In this document: piece after piece, positions 8,007 through 18,159 of the stretch | Numbering within the stretch: position 1 is the first letter of the stretch | Layout: each line of letters begins with the position of its first letter | Source of the DNA: Oceanobacillus damuensis | GTDB lineage: Bacteria; Bacillota; Bacilli; Bacillales; Amphibacillaceae | Assembly (NCBI RefSeq): GCF_001618145.1 | Contig: NZ_LQNF01000038.1 | Span: 1-34,210 of the forward strand | Length of the DNA: 34,210 bases | Direction: 5' to 3' | Position numbers and translations under genes: made by a program | Notes under the pieces: model-generated | The model's input: the letters and a program-made list of their open reading frames with translations, nothing else | Told to the model about the DNA's origin: nothing | Databases searched by the model: none

Positions 8007-9056
8007 TTGAGTGATAGAAAACAAGCTTTAGATATGGCTTTAAGACAAATAGAGAAACAATTTGGTAAAGGTTCGGTTATGAAACTCGGTGAAACACCAA
8101 TGCAAAAACTCGATACGATTCCAAGCGGATCACTGGCGCTTGATGTCGCATTGGGGATAGGTGGTTATCCACGTGGCCGAATCATTGAAATATATGGTCC
8201 GGAATCTTCAGGTAAAACAACTGTTGCACTTCATGCGATTGCCGAAGCACAGAAGAAGGGCGGACAGGCAGCATTTATTGATGCAGAGCATGCGCTGGAC
8301 CCTACCTATGCAAAAGCACTGGGTGTAAATATTGACGAATTGCTGTTATCACAACCGGATACAGGGGAACAGGCATTGGAAATTGCCGAAGCACTTGTTC
8401 GAAGTGGTGCAGTGGATATTTTAGTAGTCGACTCCGTTGCTGCGTTGGTGCCAAAAGCGGAAATAGAAGGTGAAATGGGCGACTCTCACATGGGCTTGCA
8501 GGCACGTTTAATGTCACAGGCCTTAAGAAAGCTTTCCGGAGCCATCAACAAATCCCATGCAACAGCTATTTTCATCAACCAAATCCGTGAAAAAATCGGG
8601 GTTATGTTCGGGAATCCTGAGACTACTCCTGGTGGACGTGCCCTTAAGTTCTACTCTTCCGTCAGACTCGAAGTACGCCGTGCAGAAACATTAAAGCAGG
8701 GTAATGACATGGTTGGTAATAAAGCAAGGATAAAAGTCGTGAAAAATAAAGTGGCACCTCCATTCAAACAAGCAGAAGTGGATATTATGTATGGGGAAGG
8801 GATTTCTAAAGAAGGGGAAATCCTTGATGTTGGTTCAGAATTGGATATCGTCGTGAAAAGTGGTGCATGGTATTCCTATCAGGGCGAACGCCTTGGGCAG
8901 GGCCGTGAAAATTCAAAAATATTCCTGCGTGAGAATGAAGAGATCATGAACGAAATTCATACCGCAATCCGCAATCATTACGAGCTTGATGATGAACCTG
9001 CAGCTGCAGCCGAAAAAGAAGAAAAAAAGAATATCCAGGACAGCCTGGACGTATAA
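8007..9056 (+). CDS. recA: RecA recombinase
   Basis: A 349-residue RecA that polymerises on single-stranded DNA, drives strand exchange, and as co-protease triggers self-cleavage of LexA and of phage-type repressors such as the S24 repressor at 29722-30336. The Walker A loop GPESSGKT is at residues 64-71. [13 protein letters not shown] is the Walker B/adjacent region, and [21 protein letters not shown] covers the L2 loop. The C-terminus ends in the usual acidic tail. The start is a TTG at 8007 with a full aaggaggt site at 7992-7999; the protein begins MSDRKQALD as in relatives. It is regulated by the LexA-like site and the promoter just upstream. Confidence 0.97.
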   Translation: MSDRKQALDMALRQIEKQFGKGSVMKLGETPMQKLDTIPSGSLALDVALGIGGYPRGRIIEIYGPESSGKTTVALHAIAEAQKKGGQAAFIDAEHALDPTYAKALGVNIDELLLSQPDTGEQALEIAEALVRSGAVDILVVDSVAALVPKAEIEGEMGDSHMGLQARLMSQALRKLSGAINKSHATAIFINQIREKIGVMFGNPETTPGGRALKFYSSVRLEVRRAETLKQGNDMVGNKARIKVVKNKVAPPFKQAEVDIMYGEGISKEGEILDVGSELDIVVKSGAWYSYQGERLGQGRENSKIFLRENEEIMNEIHTAIRNHYELDDEPAAAAEKEEKKNIQDSLDV

Positions 9057-9071
9057 TATTAACCTACCACA

Positions 9072-9107
9072 GGAGACCTGTACCGGTAATTTGCCGGCAC
9101 AGGTCTC
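9072..9107 (+). terminator. Probable terminator after recA
   Basis: ggagacctgt-a-ccgg pairs with ccgg-c-acaggtctc to give a long hairpin. The T-tract is weak (tcttgctt), so efficiency is uncertain. Confidence 0.7.
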
Positions 9108-9159
9108 TTGCTTATCCTGGCTGGTAAATAATTGTGACGTTTCCTTGACATTACTGGTT

Positions 9160-9187
9160 TTGACAATTAATATTAGAGGTGTATAAT
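9160..9187 (+). promoter_or_regulatory. Sigma-A promoter of rny
   Basis: Perfect TTGACA and TATAAT are separated by 16 bases. A second TTGACA at 9145-9150, with TAATAT 17 bases on, overlaps it and could be an alternative start. About 100 bases of leader separate the promoter from the rny start codon. Confidence 0.8.
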
Positions 9188-9293
9188 TTTATAATTTTTA
9201 TTATGAAATTAATTGGTATTTTATGCATTCAGAAAATGTTACATGCCGACAAATAATGAATTGTACAATTTTATAGCAATGGGAGGTGAAATC

Positions 9294-10856
9294 ATGGACA
9301 TTATACTCTTAATCATCTCCATTTTGCTTGCTCTGATCGTCGGTATTGTTGTTGGTTATCTAATACGTAAATCTATTGCAGAAGCTAAAATTTCAAGTGC
9401 GGAAACCTTGGCAAAACAAATTGTGGAAGAAGCACACAGAAATGCAGATGCTGCTAAAAAAGAAGCGCTTCTTGAAGCAAAAGATGAAAATCACAAGCTT
9501 CGCCAGCAGACAGAAGATGAATTACGTGAGCGGCGCATGGAAGCTCAAAAGCAGGAAAACCGTCTGATGCAAAAAGAAGAAAATCTGGACAGAAAAAGTG
9601 AAACATTAGACAAACGTGAATCGGTGTTGGAGAAGAAAGAACAGTCTCTGACAGACAAACAACAACAAATTGAAGAAATGAAAAGCAAAGTGGAAGCTAT
9701 GAAAGAAGAGCAGCAAACTGAGCTTGAGCGCATTTCAGGATATACATCTGACCAGGCAAAACAAATTATTTTAGAACGAATCGAAAATGAGATCCAACAT
9801 GAATCTGCTGTAATGATTAAAGAAGCTGAAAATCGTGCAAAAGAAGAGGCTGACAAAAAAGCAAAGAATCTCTTATCCCTTGCATTGCAACGATGTGCTG
9901 CAGATCATGTTGCTGAGACGACTGTATCTGTTGTTAACTTGCCTAATGATGAAATGAAAGGTCGTATTATTGGTCGGGAAGGACGTAATATACGTACATT
10001 AGAAACGTTAACTGGCATTGACTTAATCATCGATGATACACCGGAAGCAGTAATTTTATCCGGTTTTGATCCAATTAGACGGGAAATCGCCCGTATGGCA
10101 TTAGAAAAACTGGTACAGGATGGACGAATTCACCCTGCAAGAATTGAAGAGATGGTGGATAAAGCCAGACGTGAGGTTGATGAATATATACGGGAAGTTG
10201 GAGAAGAAACAACATTTGAAGTTGGTGTACATGGACTGCATCCGGATTTAGTTAAAATTCTCGGTCGTCTAAAATATCGTACAAGCTATGGCCAAAATGT
10301 ACTGAAACACTCAACTGAGGTTGCTTACTTGTCAGGTTTGCTAGCTGCTGAGCTTGGTGAAGACGTGACATTGGCAAGGAGAGCCGGATTGCTTCATGAT
10401 ATAGGTAAGGCAATTGATCATGAAGTGGAAGGCAGTCACGTTGAAATCGGCAAAGAGCTGGCAATGAAGTACAAGGAGCATGAGGTCGTTATTAATTCGA
10501 TCGCTTCCCACCACGGCGATGAAGAAGCAACTTCCATTATTTCGGTGCTTGTGGCTGCAGCTGATGCTCTATCTGCTGCAAGACCAGGCGCCAGAAGTGA
10601 GACATTGGAAAACTATATCAAACGTTTGGAAAAATTGGAAGAGATTTCCGAGTCGTTTGAAGGTGTTGAAAAGTCATTTGCCATCCAGGCCGGAAGAGAG
10701 ATTCGAATTATGGTACGACCTGATGAGATTGATGATATAGAATCTGTTCGTATCGCACGCGATATAAGAAAACGGATTGAAGGAGAGCTTGACTACCCTG
10801 GTCACATTAAAGTCACAGTAATCAGGGAAACCAGAGCTGTCGAATATGCAAAATAA
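9294..10856 (+). CDS. rny: Ribonuclease Y
   Basis: RNase Y, the membrane-anchored endoribonuclease that starts bulk mRNA decay in Bacillus. The protein is 520 residues, the standard length. It has an N-terminal membrane helix ([22 protein letters not shown]), a long Lys/Glu/Gln-rich coiled coil to about residue 205, a KH RNA-binding domain ([19 protein letters not shown]), and an HD phosphohydrolase domain whose metal ligands include HD in [12 protein letters not shown]. The ATG at 9294 follows gggaggtga and gives the canonical start; an open frame runs back to 9213 but lacks a ribosome site and adds 27 odd residues. ymdB lies downstream, and its specificity factor RicA is encoded 3 kb further on. 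Confidence 0.96.
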   Translation: MDIILLIISILLALIVGIVVGYLIRKSIAEAKISSAETLAKQIVEEAHRNADAAKKEALLEAKDENHKLRQQTEDELRERRMEAQKQENRLMQKEENLDRKSETLDKRESVLEKKEQSLTDKQQQIEEMKSKVEAMKEEQQTELERISGYTSDQAKQIILERIENEIQHESAVMIKEAENRAKEEADKKAKNLLSLALQRCAADHVAETTVSVVNLPNDEMKGRIIGREGRNIRTLETLTGIDLIIDDTPEAVILSGFDPIRREIARMALEKLVQDGRIHPARIEEMVDKARREVDEYIREVGEETTFEVGVHGLHPDLVKILGRLKYRTSYGQNVLKHSTEVAYLSGLLAAELGEDVTLARRAGLLHDIGKAIDHEVEGSHVEIGKELAMKYKEHEVVINSIASHHGDEEATSIISVLVAAADALSAARPGARSETLENYIKRLEKLEEISESFEGVEKSFAIQAGREIRIMVRPDEIDDIESVRIARDIRKRIEGELDYPGHIKVTVIRETRAVEYAK

Positions 10857-10858
10857 GA

Positions 10859-10891
10859 CAAAAGCGGTCATTCGATCGCTTTTGTTTTTTT
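10859..10891 (+). terminator. Rho-independent terminator after rny
   Basis: caaaagcg / cgcttttg form the stem, followed directly by a T-run. It partly separates rny from ymdB. I could not find a well-spaced promoter for ymdB: TTGACA at 10947 is too far from GATAAT at 10976. Readthrough is therefore possible. Confidence 0.85.
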
Positions 10892-11008
10892 GAATCAACG
10901 ACACCTCTCTTATTATCAATGTCTCTAGCCCCATACATCCATTACTTTGACAATCCCATTGCAATGTGAAAAACTGATAATATACTTAAACGATAGGATG
11001 ATAGAACA

Positions 11009-11806
11009 ATGAAGATACTTTTTATAGGTGATGTGGTAGGGTCTTCAGGACGAGACATGGTCCAGGAGTACCTTCCCAAATTAAAGGAAAAATACCGTCC
11101 GAATATGACCATTATCAATGGCGAAAACGCTGCAGCTGGTAAAGGTATTAACGAGAAGATTTATAAACAGTTTCTTGAATGGGGTGCACAGGTCGTAACA
11201 ATGGGCAACCATACTTGGGATAAAAAGGAAATCTTTGAATTTATCGATGATGCAAAATATATGATTCGCCCTGCAAATTTCCCAGAGAATAATCCTGGCA
11301 AAGGAATTGTTTACATTAATATAAATGGAAAAGAAGTAGCGGTAATCAATCTGCAGGGCAGAACCTTCCTTCCCCCGGTAGATGATCCTTTTCAAAAAGC
11401 AGATGAACTGATTGAAGAAGCGAAAAAAAGAACAGATATGATTTTTGTAGACTTTCATGGCGAAGCGACAAGTGAAAAACAGGCGATGGGCTGGTATTTG
11501 GATGGTAGAGTAAGTGCCGTGGTAGGTACCCATACACATACACAAACCGCAGATGAAAGAATTTTAATGAACGGAACAGCATATATTTCGGATGTAGGCA
11601 TGACAGGCCCGTATGACGGAATACTTGGTGTTGATCGTGAAGCGGTTATTAAGCGCTTCCTTACGTCATTACCTGTACGTTTCGAACCTGACAATCAGGG
11701 TAGAACACAATTAAATGGAATTATGGTTACGATTGATGATAAAACGGGTAAAGCAACTATGATAGACCGTATCATCATAAATGATGACCATCCGTTCTTC
11801 AGTTGA
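11009..11806 (+). CDS. ymdB: YmdB, metallophosphoesterase/phosphodiesterase
   Basis: A 265-residue protein of the TIGR00282 metallophosphoesterase family. Metal-binding motifs are complete: GDVVG at the N-terminus, NGENAAAG, GNHTWD, FHGEATSEK and GTHTHTQTAD. B. subtilis YmdB is a metal-dependent phosphodiesterase acting on 2',3'-cyclic nucleotides and is linked to the motility/biofilm decision and late adaptive gene expression. It is the usual neighbour of RNase Y, and a role in RNA turnover products is plausible. Confidence 0.93.
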   Translation: MKILFIGDVVGSSGRDMVQEYLPKLKEKYRPNMTIINGENAAAGKGINEKIYKQFLEWGAQVVTMGNHTWDKKEIFEFIDDAKYMIRPANFPENNPGKGIVYININGKEVAVINLQGRTFLPPVDDPFQKADELIEEAKKRTDMIFVDFHGEATSEKQAMGWYLDGRVSAVVGTHTHTQTADERILMNGTAYISDVGMTGPYDGILGVDREAVIKRFLTSLPVRFEPDNQGRTQLNGIMVTIDDKTGKATMIDRIIINDDHPFFS

Positions 11807-11910
11807 TTGATTGAATTGTTTGAATCTTTGTTGCATAATAGGGTATAAGCTAACATCTCCAGGAATATAGTAGCAATATAACTACAATAGCGCATGAGGA
11901 GGTACTAGTA

Positions 11911-12171
11911 ATGGACGTATTAAAAGTTTCTGCAAAATCAAATCCAAATTCAGTAGCAGGTGCACTTGCCAATGTTTTACGAGAGCGCGGCACGGCAGAG
12001 ATCCAGGCGATTGGTGCAGGTGCATTAAATCAGTCTGTTAAAGCAGTAGCCATAGCAAGAGGGTTTGTAGCACCAAGTGGGGTAGACTTAATTTGCATTC
12101 CGGCTTTTACGGACATTTTAATCGACAATGAAGAACGAACGGCCATTAAGTTAATTGTTGAACCTAGATAA
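11911..12171 (+). CDS. spoVS: SpoVS, stage V sporulation protein S
   Basis: An 86-residue, highly conserved Alba-like protein (MDVLKVSAKSNPNSVAGALANVLRERG). It is needed for normal spore coat/core development and affects septation in B. subtilis; its molecular activity is not settled, but the fold suggests nucleic-acid binding. gaggaggt supports the start. In B. subtilis it is driven by sigma-H. A sigma-H motif is not clear here; a TTGAAT/TATAAG pair about 70 bases upstream is a weak alternative. It is followed by its own terminator. Confidence 0.95.
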   Translation: MDVLKVSAKSNPNSVAGALANVLRERGTAEIQAIGAGALNQSVKAVAIARGFVAPSGVDLICIPAFTDILIDNEERTAIKLIVEPR

Positions 12172-12185
12172 AATAAATGACCAGG

Positions 12186-12214
12186 AACCTTCCTAACTAG
12201 GAAGGTTTTTTGTT
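12186..12214 (+). terminator. Rho-independent terminator after spoVS
   Basis: A perfect 9-bp stem, aaccttcct / aggaaggtt, has a 4-base loop and a T-run. Confidence 0.9.
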
Positions 12215-12305
12215 TGGCCTTTGTTCGTCGGTCAATCCGTATACATGCAGCGAAAAATCATCTAAAGAAAAGTGCTCTAGTTTTCCAAGGATGACTTCTA
12301 AAGTA

Positions 12306-12334
12306 TTGTTAAATTTGGAAATAAGCTTTATACT
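12306..12334 (+). promoter_or_regulatory. Sigma-A promoter of miaB-ricA
   Basis: TTGTTA and TATACT are separated by 17 bases, 54 bases ahead of the miaB start, in the gap after the spoVS terminator. Confidence 0.6.
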
Positions 12335-12388
12335 GTACTATTGTATACCTATACATATAATTAGCTTTATATAGAAAGGGGATTACTG

Positions 12389-13945
12389 ATGAACGAAGAA
12401 CAACGCAAACAGCAAGCACAAATAAAGCAACCTGATAATTTTGATCGTATTAAAAATACATCAAGTGACGATATGATTGCGAAATATTTCCAGACAAGCT
12501 ATGAACCTCAATCACCTGACATAAAAAAAGCAAGGAAGCGCCGCAAGGAGGATGTTCAATTTCATTATGACTTCTCGATTCCTGAGGATGTGGCTACCAT
12601 TGGCAAGGGGAAGAAATTTCTGATACGTACTTATGGCTGCCAGATGAATGAGCATGATACAGAAGTAATGGCGGGGATTTTGACGGAAATGGGTTATGAA
12701 TCAACCTCCAGCACAGAAGATGCAGATATCATATTATTGAATACATGTGCCATTCGTGAAAATGCCGAAAATAAAGTGTTTGGAGAGATTGGCCATTTAA
12801 AACCATTAAAACTTGAAAAACCCGATTTGATTATTGGTGTGTGTGGATGTATGTCCCAGGAAGAGTCTGTAGTTGACCGGATCCTCAAGAAACATCAGCA
12901 CATTGACATGATTTTTGGGACGCATAATATTCACCGCTTGCCGCAACTTGTAAAGGAAGCTATGTTCGGAAAAGAAATGATTGTGGAAGTGTGGTCCAAG
13001 GAAGGTGATATAATTGAAAACCTTCCAAAAGTACGCAAAGGCAAAATCAAAGCATGGGTAAACATCATGTACGGCTGCGACAAGTTCTGTACGTATTGTA
13101 TCGTGCCAATGACACGCGGAAAAGAACGAAGCCGACGTCCGGAAGATATCATTCAAGAGGTACGCCATCTCGTTGCCCAAGGATATCAGGAAGTGACATT
13201 GCTTGGACAGAATGTAAATGCATACGGGAAAGATTTTGATGATCTTGAGTACGGACTTGGTGATCTAATGGATGATATCCATAAAATAGATATTCCACGC
13301 GTGCGATTTACCACTTCACATCCAAGGGATTTCGATGATCGTCTAATTGAAGTACTTGCACAGGGCGGGAATTTACTCGATCATATCCATTTACCTGTAC
13401 AATCTGGCAGTACCGAAATTCTGAAGAAAATGAATCGTAAGTATACAAGAGAAGAATATTTTGAATTGGTCCATAAAATTCGAAAAGCGATGCCTAATGC
13501 GACTTTGACAACTGATATTATTGTAGGTTTTCCGAATGAAACGGAAGAACAGTTTGAGGAAACAATGACACTGATGGAAGAAGTCGGCTTTGAAGCGGCA
13601 TACACATATATTTATTCGCCAAGGGAAGGTACACCTGCAGCACGTAAAAAAGATGATATCCCAGATGAGGTCAAAAAACAGCGTCTATATCGTTTAAATG
13701 AGCTGGTTAACAGGCAATCTGCCGAATCCATGAAAAAATATGATGGCAAAACAGTAAAAGTGCTTGTCGAAGGGGAAAGCAAAAAAGACCCTGATGTACT
13801 TGCCGGATATACTGAAAGAAACAAACTTGTCAATTTCAAAGGTCCAAAATCGTCTATTGGCAAAATTGTAGAAGTTAAAATAACAGAAGCCAAAACATGG
13901 TCATTGAATGGTGTAATGGTGGAAAATACGGTTGAGGTGAACTAA
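12389..13945 (+). CDS. miaB: MiaB, tRNA methylthiotransferase
   Basis: A 518-residue radical-SAM enzyme that adds the 2-methylthio group to i6A at position 37 of certain tRNAs; the i6A substrate is made by MiaA, encoded at 21277. An unusual-looking N-terminal 70 residues is normal for Bacillus MiaB. The first Fe-S cluster is held by cysteines in YGCQMNE (C84), NTCA and CGCM. The radical-SAM cluster is C230, C234 and C237 in [18 protein letters not shown] domain ends the protein. agaaaggggatt precedes the ATG. ricA starts one base after the stop, so they form an operon. Confidence 0.96.
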   Translation: MNEEQRKQQAQIKQPDNFDRIKNTSSDDMIAKYFQTSYEPQSPDIKKARKRRKEDVQFHYDFSIPEDVATIGKGKKFLIRTYGCQMNEHDTEVMAGILTEMGYESTSSTEDADIILLNTCAIRENAENKVFGEIGHLKPLKLEKPDLIIGVCGCMSQEESVVDRILKKHQHIDMIFGTHNIHRLPQLVKEAMFGKEMIVEVWSKEGDIIENLPKVRKGKIKAWVNIMYGCDKFCTYCIVPMTRGKERSRRPEDIIQEVRHLVAQGYQEVTLLGQNVNAYGKDFDDLEYGLGDLMDDIHKIDIPRVRFTTSHPRDFDDRLIEVLAQGGNLLDHIHLPVQSGSTEILKKMNRKYTREEYFELVHKIRKAMPNATLTTDIIVGFPNETEEQFEETMTLMEEVGFEAAYTYIYSPREGTPAARKKDDIPDEVKKQRLYRLNELVNRQSAESMKKYDGKTVKVLVEGESKKDPDVLAGYTERNKLVNFKGPKSSIGKIVEVKITEAKTWSLNGVMVENTVEVN

Positions 13946-13946
13946 C

Positions 13947-14375
13947 ATGGCTGAATATAGCAGAAAAGAAATTTTGGATGAAGCAAAAAGATTAGCGAGT
14001 ATGCTTGCCAGTACAGAAGAAATTGATCGTTTCAAACAGGTCGAAGCGAAAATAAACGAAAATAAGAAAGTCCAAAATCTGATTCAAAAGATCAAAACAC
14101 TCCAGAAACAAGCGGTTAATTTTCAGGCTTATGAGAAAAGAGAAGCCTTGAGTCGCGTGGAGGAGGAGATTGACCGTCTCCAGGCGGAAATCGATGATAT
14201 ACCTATTGTTCAGGAATTCAAAGAAACACAAATCGTTGTTAATGATGTTTTGCAGCTTGTGTCTAAAACAATTGCGCGTGAAGTGACAAACGAGGTTATT
14301 GAATCCACTGGCGGTGACGTGTTGGCCGGTGAAACTGGTTCAAAAACAAAAAGTAAATCTGGATGTACACACTGA
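13947..14375 (+). CDS. ricA: RicA (YmcA), RNase Y specificity factor subunit
   Basis: A 142-residue helical protein of the YlbF/YmcA family. In B. subtilis RicA forms the Ric (Y) complex with RicF (YlbF) and RicT (YaaT), which carries 4Fe-4S clusters and directs RNase Y in mRNA maturation; it is needed for competence, biofilm formation and sporulation. The only cysteine, C140 in SGCTH at the C-terminus, is in the position expected of a cluster ligand. It is cotranscribed with miaB. Its partner enzyme RNase Y is encoded upstream in the same window. Confidence 0.92.
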   Translation: MAEYSRKEILDEAKRLASMLASTEEIDRFKQVEAKINENKKVQNLIQKIKTLQKQAVNFQAYEKREALSRVEEEIDRLQAEIDDIPIVQEFKETQIVVNDVLQLVSKTIAREVTNEVIESTGGDVLAGETGSKTKSKSGCTH

Positions 14376-14381
14376 CATATT

Positions 14382-14414
14382 AACCGGGCAGGAAATCTGC
14401 CTGGTTTTTATTTT
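14382..14414 (+). terminator. Rho-independent terminator after ricA
   Basis: aaccgggcag / ctgcctggtt (one G-T pair) with a 5-base loop is followed by tttttatttt. It closes miaB-ricA. The remaining ~320 bases up to cotE show no gene; a probable sporulation promoter lies at their end. Confidence 0.88.
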
Positions 14415-14675
14415 GTCTCTTATGTCATGTGCTGCTTTGTCAGCTTCAAAGTTTACAGGTAATGTGGCAATGAAACTTATTTTTCGGTGGCACAAGCAAC
14501 CCAGTGGCAATTTTCTGGAAAAAAGCATCATATATATTAGAAGACTTCTATTTGGCTGTTACCAAGCCCTTCGATGTCAGCCTCAGTTGCGTTTAGGCAG
14601 ATAGAAAAGTTTTCCATCCTGCCTGCCAAAAAACAGTCATGACACTTATCCCGACTTCTTTTCTTGAAAGCTATG

Positions 14676-14703
14676 CACTTTAGGTATTTGTCTTGCATAA
14701 AAT
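14676..14703 (+). promoter_or_regulatory. Possible mother-cell (sigma-E/sigma-K) promoter of cotE
   Basis: CATAAAATg fits the CATAnnnTr -10 of sigma-K and resembles that of sigma-E. A CAC lies 17 bases upstream. In B. subtilis cotE is transcribed from sigma-E and sigma-K promoters. The motif is short, so confidence is low. Confidence 0.35.
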
Positions 14704-14734
14704 GACTATGAAAAAAGAGGAGGTAAAAGTAATC

Positions 14735-15301
14735 ATGACTTTTCTAGATAAAGAATATAGAGAAATCATAACGAAAGCTGTTTGTGGTAAAGGGCGAAAG
14801 TTTTCCAAGGAATCCCATTCCATCTCTCCATCACATAGGCCTTCAAGCATTTTGGGATGCTGGGTGATCAATCATTTATATAATGCTAAGAAAAAATCCG
14901 AAGATACGGTCGAGATTAACGGCAGCTATGATATAAACATCTGGTATTCCTACAATGACAACACAAAGACAGAAGTCGCTACAGAGAGAGTGACGTACAC
15001 GGATATCATTCCACTATCCGTGAAGGATGACAACTCAATCAATGACGAGTATGACGTTATTGCAAAAGTTGTTCAGCAGCCAAACTGCCTGGAATGTAAA
15101 ATTGCCGGCAATGGAGGAAAAGTCACTGTGGAAATCGAGCGTGAATTTATTGTCCAAATCATTGGTGATACGAAAGTCTTTGTGAAAGTTAACCCGAATT
15201 GGGAAAAAGACGAGGATGACGATGAAGAGGCATGGGATTACAAACTGACAGATGATGAAGTCAAAGATGTTAAACCAGATTTCTTCCATAAAAAAGACTA
15301 G
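14735..15301 (+). CDS. cotE: CotE, outer spore coat morphogenetic protein
   Basis: A 188-residue coat morphogenetic protein. The conserved core is plain ([49 protein letters not shown]), followed by the acidic C-terminal tail ([13 protein letters not shown]). CotE forms the layer on which the outer coat assembles around the forespore in the mother cell. aaagaggaggt fixes the ATG at 14735; the frame opens earlier at 14693 but without family support. Together with spoVS and spoVK it shows the organism forms endospores. Confidence 0.95.
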   Translation: MTFLDKEYREIITKAVCGKGRKFSKESHSISPSHRPSSILGCWVINHLYNAKKKSEDTVEINGSYDINIWYSYNDNTKTEVATERVTYTDIIPLSVKDDNSINDEYDVIAKVVQQPNCLECKIAGNGGKVTVEIEREFIVQIIGDTKVFVKVNPNWEKDEDDDEEAWDYKLTDDEVKDVKPDFFHKKD

Positions 15302-15308
15302 ATAGAAG

Positions 15309-15338
15309 ACGAGAGTTTAGTTGCTCTCGTTTTTCTTT
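15309..15338 (+). terminator. Rho-independent terminator after cotE
   Basis: acgagag / ctctcgt with an 8-base loop is followed by a T-run. Confidence 0.88.
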
Positions 15339-15359
15339 TGCAGGCAGTTAGGGTAAACC

Positions 15360-15400
15360 AACTTAGGTTGTCACCGAAAAGATAGGTGACAACCAAGTTT
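15360..15400. repeat. Long inverted repeat between cotE and mutS
   Basis: A 10-bp perfect stem, ggttgtcacc / ggtgacaacc, is extended by aactt / aagtt across a one-base bulge, with a 9-base loop. A short TTTT follows. It could be a second terminator or a protein-binding site. Confidence 0.7.
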
Positions 15401-15470
15401 TCCAACAGAAATGACACCCGATTTTCTTTATTCCATTCGATTATTTATAAAAAGGAAATTAAAGTGGGAA

Positions 15471-15521
15471 CGATAGCGGGAACCGTCCGTTTCTGCTATC
15501 GACCTTATTTTATGCTATAAT
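15471..15521 (+). promoter_or_regulatory. mutS promoter region with overlapping inverted repeat
   Basis: TATAAT at 15516-15521 carries an extended -10 (tgcTATAAT). The -35 region is weak and lies inside an inverted repeat, cgatagc (15471-15477) / gctatcg (15495-15501). That placement would suit an operator, but no regulator can be named. Confidence 0.5.
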
Positions 15522-15558
15522 AATAGAAGAATATTTACGGGTAGTTGGAGGAAAAATG

Positions 15559-18135
15559 ATGGCTAAGCTTACACCAATGATGGAGCAATACATAAAAATA
15601 AAGAATGAACATAAAGATGCTTTTTTGTTTTACCGCTTAGGTGATTTTTACGAAATGTTTTATGACGATGCAATTAACGCAGCAAGAGAACTGGAAATCA
15701 CGCTAACTAAAAGAGGGGGAGGAAAAGGGGACTCCATACCAATGTGTGGCGTCCCATATCATTCAGCAGAAAATTACATCAAAACATTAATTGAAAAAGG
15801 CTATAAAGTGGCGATCTGTGAGCAAGTGGAAGACCCTAAAACCGCAAAAGGAGTAGTGAAGCGGGAAGTCGTTCAGTTAATTACACCAGGTACTGTAATG
15901 GAAAGCAATATGTTGAAAGAAAGCGAGAATAACTATATTGCCAGTCTTTCCCACTTTAAAGATGGTTCGTATGTAATCGTCTATAATGACTTATCGACCG
16001 GAGAAAATCGGATAGCATTGCTCACAAATGGATGGGATGCGGTTATCCATGAGTTATATAACCAACCGATAAAGGAAATTGTCATTTCCTCAAGCCTGCC
16101 TGATGAAATGCAGCTGCAATTGCAGGAACGTCTGAACGTTACGCTATCCTATCAGGATGAAGTAACGTTTAATGCTGAATATCGGGGCCTTAGCGAAAAT
16201 CTTAATGATGAACGCTTAATGAAGGCATTCAGTCGACTATTAAACTATATTCAGGTTACTCAAAAGCGGTCACTTGACCATCTACAGAAGGCAGAAGTCA
16301 TACAGCTGAATCAATATTTATCCCTGGACATGTATTCGAAGCGGAATTTGGAGCTTACCGAAACAATAATTAAAAAAGGGAAACATGGAAGCCTGCTATG
16401 GGTATTAGATAAAACTGCGACGGCAATGGGGTCCCGAACGCTTAAAAAATGGTTGGAAAGACCGTTGCTTAATGAAAAAATGATAGAAGAACGCTTACAA
16501 ATTGTTGAAGGGTTTTACCAGGGTTTTATGGAAAGAGACACATTGCGTGAAATTTTGAAGTCTGTATATGATATGGAGCGATTGGCCGGGAGGATTGCGT
16601 TTGGTAACGTAAATGGGAGAGATTTAATTCAATTGAAACAATCATTACAGAAAGTGCCTGCACTGAAGAATACATTATATCAATTTGGGCTGAAAGAAAT
16701 CAGTAGATTGGCAGATGAGCTGCTTTCTCCAACGTCTATTGTGGAGCTGCTTGATGAGAGTCTTGTAGAAGACCCTCCAATATCCATCAAAGAAGGGTCG
16801 ATTATAAAAGATGGCTATAATGAACAGTTGGACAAGTATCGTTTCGCATCAAAGAACGGCAAAAAATGGATAGCTGAACTGGAACAAAAGGAAAAACAAG
16901 AAACGAATATCAAGTCCCTGAAAATTGGATATAACCGTGTCTTCGGCTATTATATCGAGGTGACAAAAGCTAACCTTCATCTTCTGCCTGAAGGAAGATA
17001 CGAACGTAAACAAACACTGACAAATGCGGAACGTTATATTACACCTGAATTAAAAGAAAAGGAAGAGCTCATTCTGGAGGCGGAAGAGAAAAGTGTGGAT
17101 CTGGAATATCGACTATTTATCGAAGTGAGAGAGAAAGTGAAGGAACACATTCCGGAACTTCAGCAACTTGCAGACGTCATAAGCAAGATCGATGTGCTGC
17201 AAGGCTTCGCTACAGTCAGTGAAGCGAATAATTATAAACGACCTCGATTTGTAAAAAGCAAATTGGATATAAAAAATGGACGGCACCCTGTTATCGAACA
17301 AGTAATGAAAGACGGCGAGTTTGTTCCAAATTGTATATCGCTTGACGAAAACAAAAATATTTTACTGATTACAGGTCCGAATATGTCCGGAAAGAGCACG
17401 TATATGAGACAGCTTGCGTTAACGGCTATCATGGGACAGATTGGCTGCTTTGTACCATGTGATGAAGCAGAACTGATTGTATTCGATCAAATCTTCACTC
17501 GTATCGGTGCTGCGGATGACCTTGTTTCCGGCCAAAGTACTTTTATGGTGGAAATGCTTGAAGCAAACCATGCGATTGCAAATGCAACGGAGAGAAGCCT
17601 CATTTTACTTGACGAGATAGGACGCGGCACAAGCACCTATGATGGAATGGCGCTTGCTCAGGCGATTGTCGAGTATATTCATAATAATATTCATGCCAAA
17701 ACCTTATTCTCCACGCATTATCATGAACTGACTGCATTGGAGGAGTCGTTATCCAATCTGAAAAATATCCATGTCAGGGCAGAAGAGCATGAAGGAAATG
17801 TAGTGTTTTTGCATCAGATTAAAGAAGGTGCTGCAGATCAAAGCTATGGAATTCATGTGGCAAAGCTTGCCGAACTTCCGGAGGCCTTGATTGAAAGAGC
17901 GTCAGCAATTCTGCAGCAGCTGGAAACGGAAGATAAACCTGCTCCAGCCACAGAGAGAATGGAGTCGGGTCAGCTGTCTTTCTTCGTGGATGAAAAGAAA
18001 ACGGTAAAGACTGAAAAGCTGCCAGACAATAACGAAAAAGTAATTAACGATCTAAAGGAATTGAATTTATTTGAATTGACACCAATGGAAGCGATGAATG
18101 AACTATATCGACTGCAGAAAAGCGTCAGGCACTAG
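15559..18135 (+). CDS. mutS: DNA mismatch repair protein MutS
   Basis: An 858-residue MutS, the same length as B. subtilis MutS. The mismatch-wedging FYE motif is at residues 30-32 (RLGDFYEMF). The clamp/lever domains fill the middle, and the ATPase Walker [10 protein letters not shown] begins at about residue 606, with [12 protein letters not shown] and STHYHELT beyond. QLSFF near the C-terminus matches a beta-clamp binding motif. Two adjacent ATGs exist (15556, 15559); the second gives the better 7-base spacing from ggagg and the family N-terminus. mutL follows after 24 bases, forming an operon. Confidence 0.96.
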   Translation: MAKLTPMMEQYIKIKNEHKDAFLFYRLGDFYEMFYDDAINAARELEITLTKRGGGKGDSIPMCGVPYHSAENYIKTLIEKGYKVAICEQVEDPKTAKGVVKREVVQLITPGTVMESNMLKESENNYIASLSHFKDGSYVIVYNDLSTGENRIALLTNGWDAVIHELYNQPIKEIVISSSLPDEMQLQLQERLNVTLSYQDEVTFNAEYRGLSENLNDERLMKAFSRLLNYIQVTQKRSLDHLQKAEVIQLNQYLSLDMYSKRNLELTETIIKKGKHGSLLWVLDKTATAMGSRTLKKWLERPLLNEKMIEERLQIVEGFYQGFMERDTLREILKSVYDMERLAGRIAFGNVNGRDLIQLKQSLQKVPALKNTLYQFGLKEISRLADELLSPTSIVELLDESLVEDPPISIKEGSIIKDGYNEQLDKYRFASKNGKKWIAELEQKEKQETNIKSLKIGYNRVFGYYIEVTKANLHLLPEGRYERKQTLTNAERYITPELKEKEELILEAEEKSVDLEYRLFIEVREKVKEHIPELQQLADVISKIDVLQGFATVSEANNYKRPRFVKSKLDIKNGRHPVIEQVMKDGEFVPNCISLDENKNILLITGPNMSGKSTYMRQLALTAIMGQIGCFVPCDEAELIVFDQIFTRIGAADDLVSGQSTFMVEMLEANHAIANATERSLILLDEIGRGTSTYDGMALAQAIVEYIHNNIHAKTLFSTHYHELTALEESLSNLKNIHVRAEEHEGNVVFLHQIKEGAADQSYGIHVAKLAELPEALIERASAILQQLETEDKPAPATERMESGQLSFFVDEKKTVKTEKLPDNNEKVINDLKELNLFELTPMEAMNELYRLQKSVRH

Positions 18136-18159
18136 TTTCAGAAGGAAGGGATTGTTTGC

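Noticed and set aside
9213-9293. N-terminal extension of rny by 27 residues
   Set aside because: No ribosome site at 9213, and the ATG at 9294 behind gggaggtga gives the exact family length and N-terminal membrane helix.
10947-10986. TTGACA upstream of ymdB as a promoter
   Set aside because: The nearest -10-like sequence (GATAAT) is 23 bases away, too far for a sigma-A promoter.
11861-11900. Sigma-H promoter for spoVS from the aggaata motif
   Set aside because: The distance to the nearest AAT-type -10 is too long, and the -10 does not fit GAAT.
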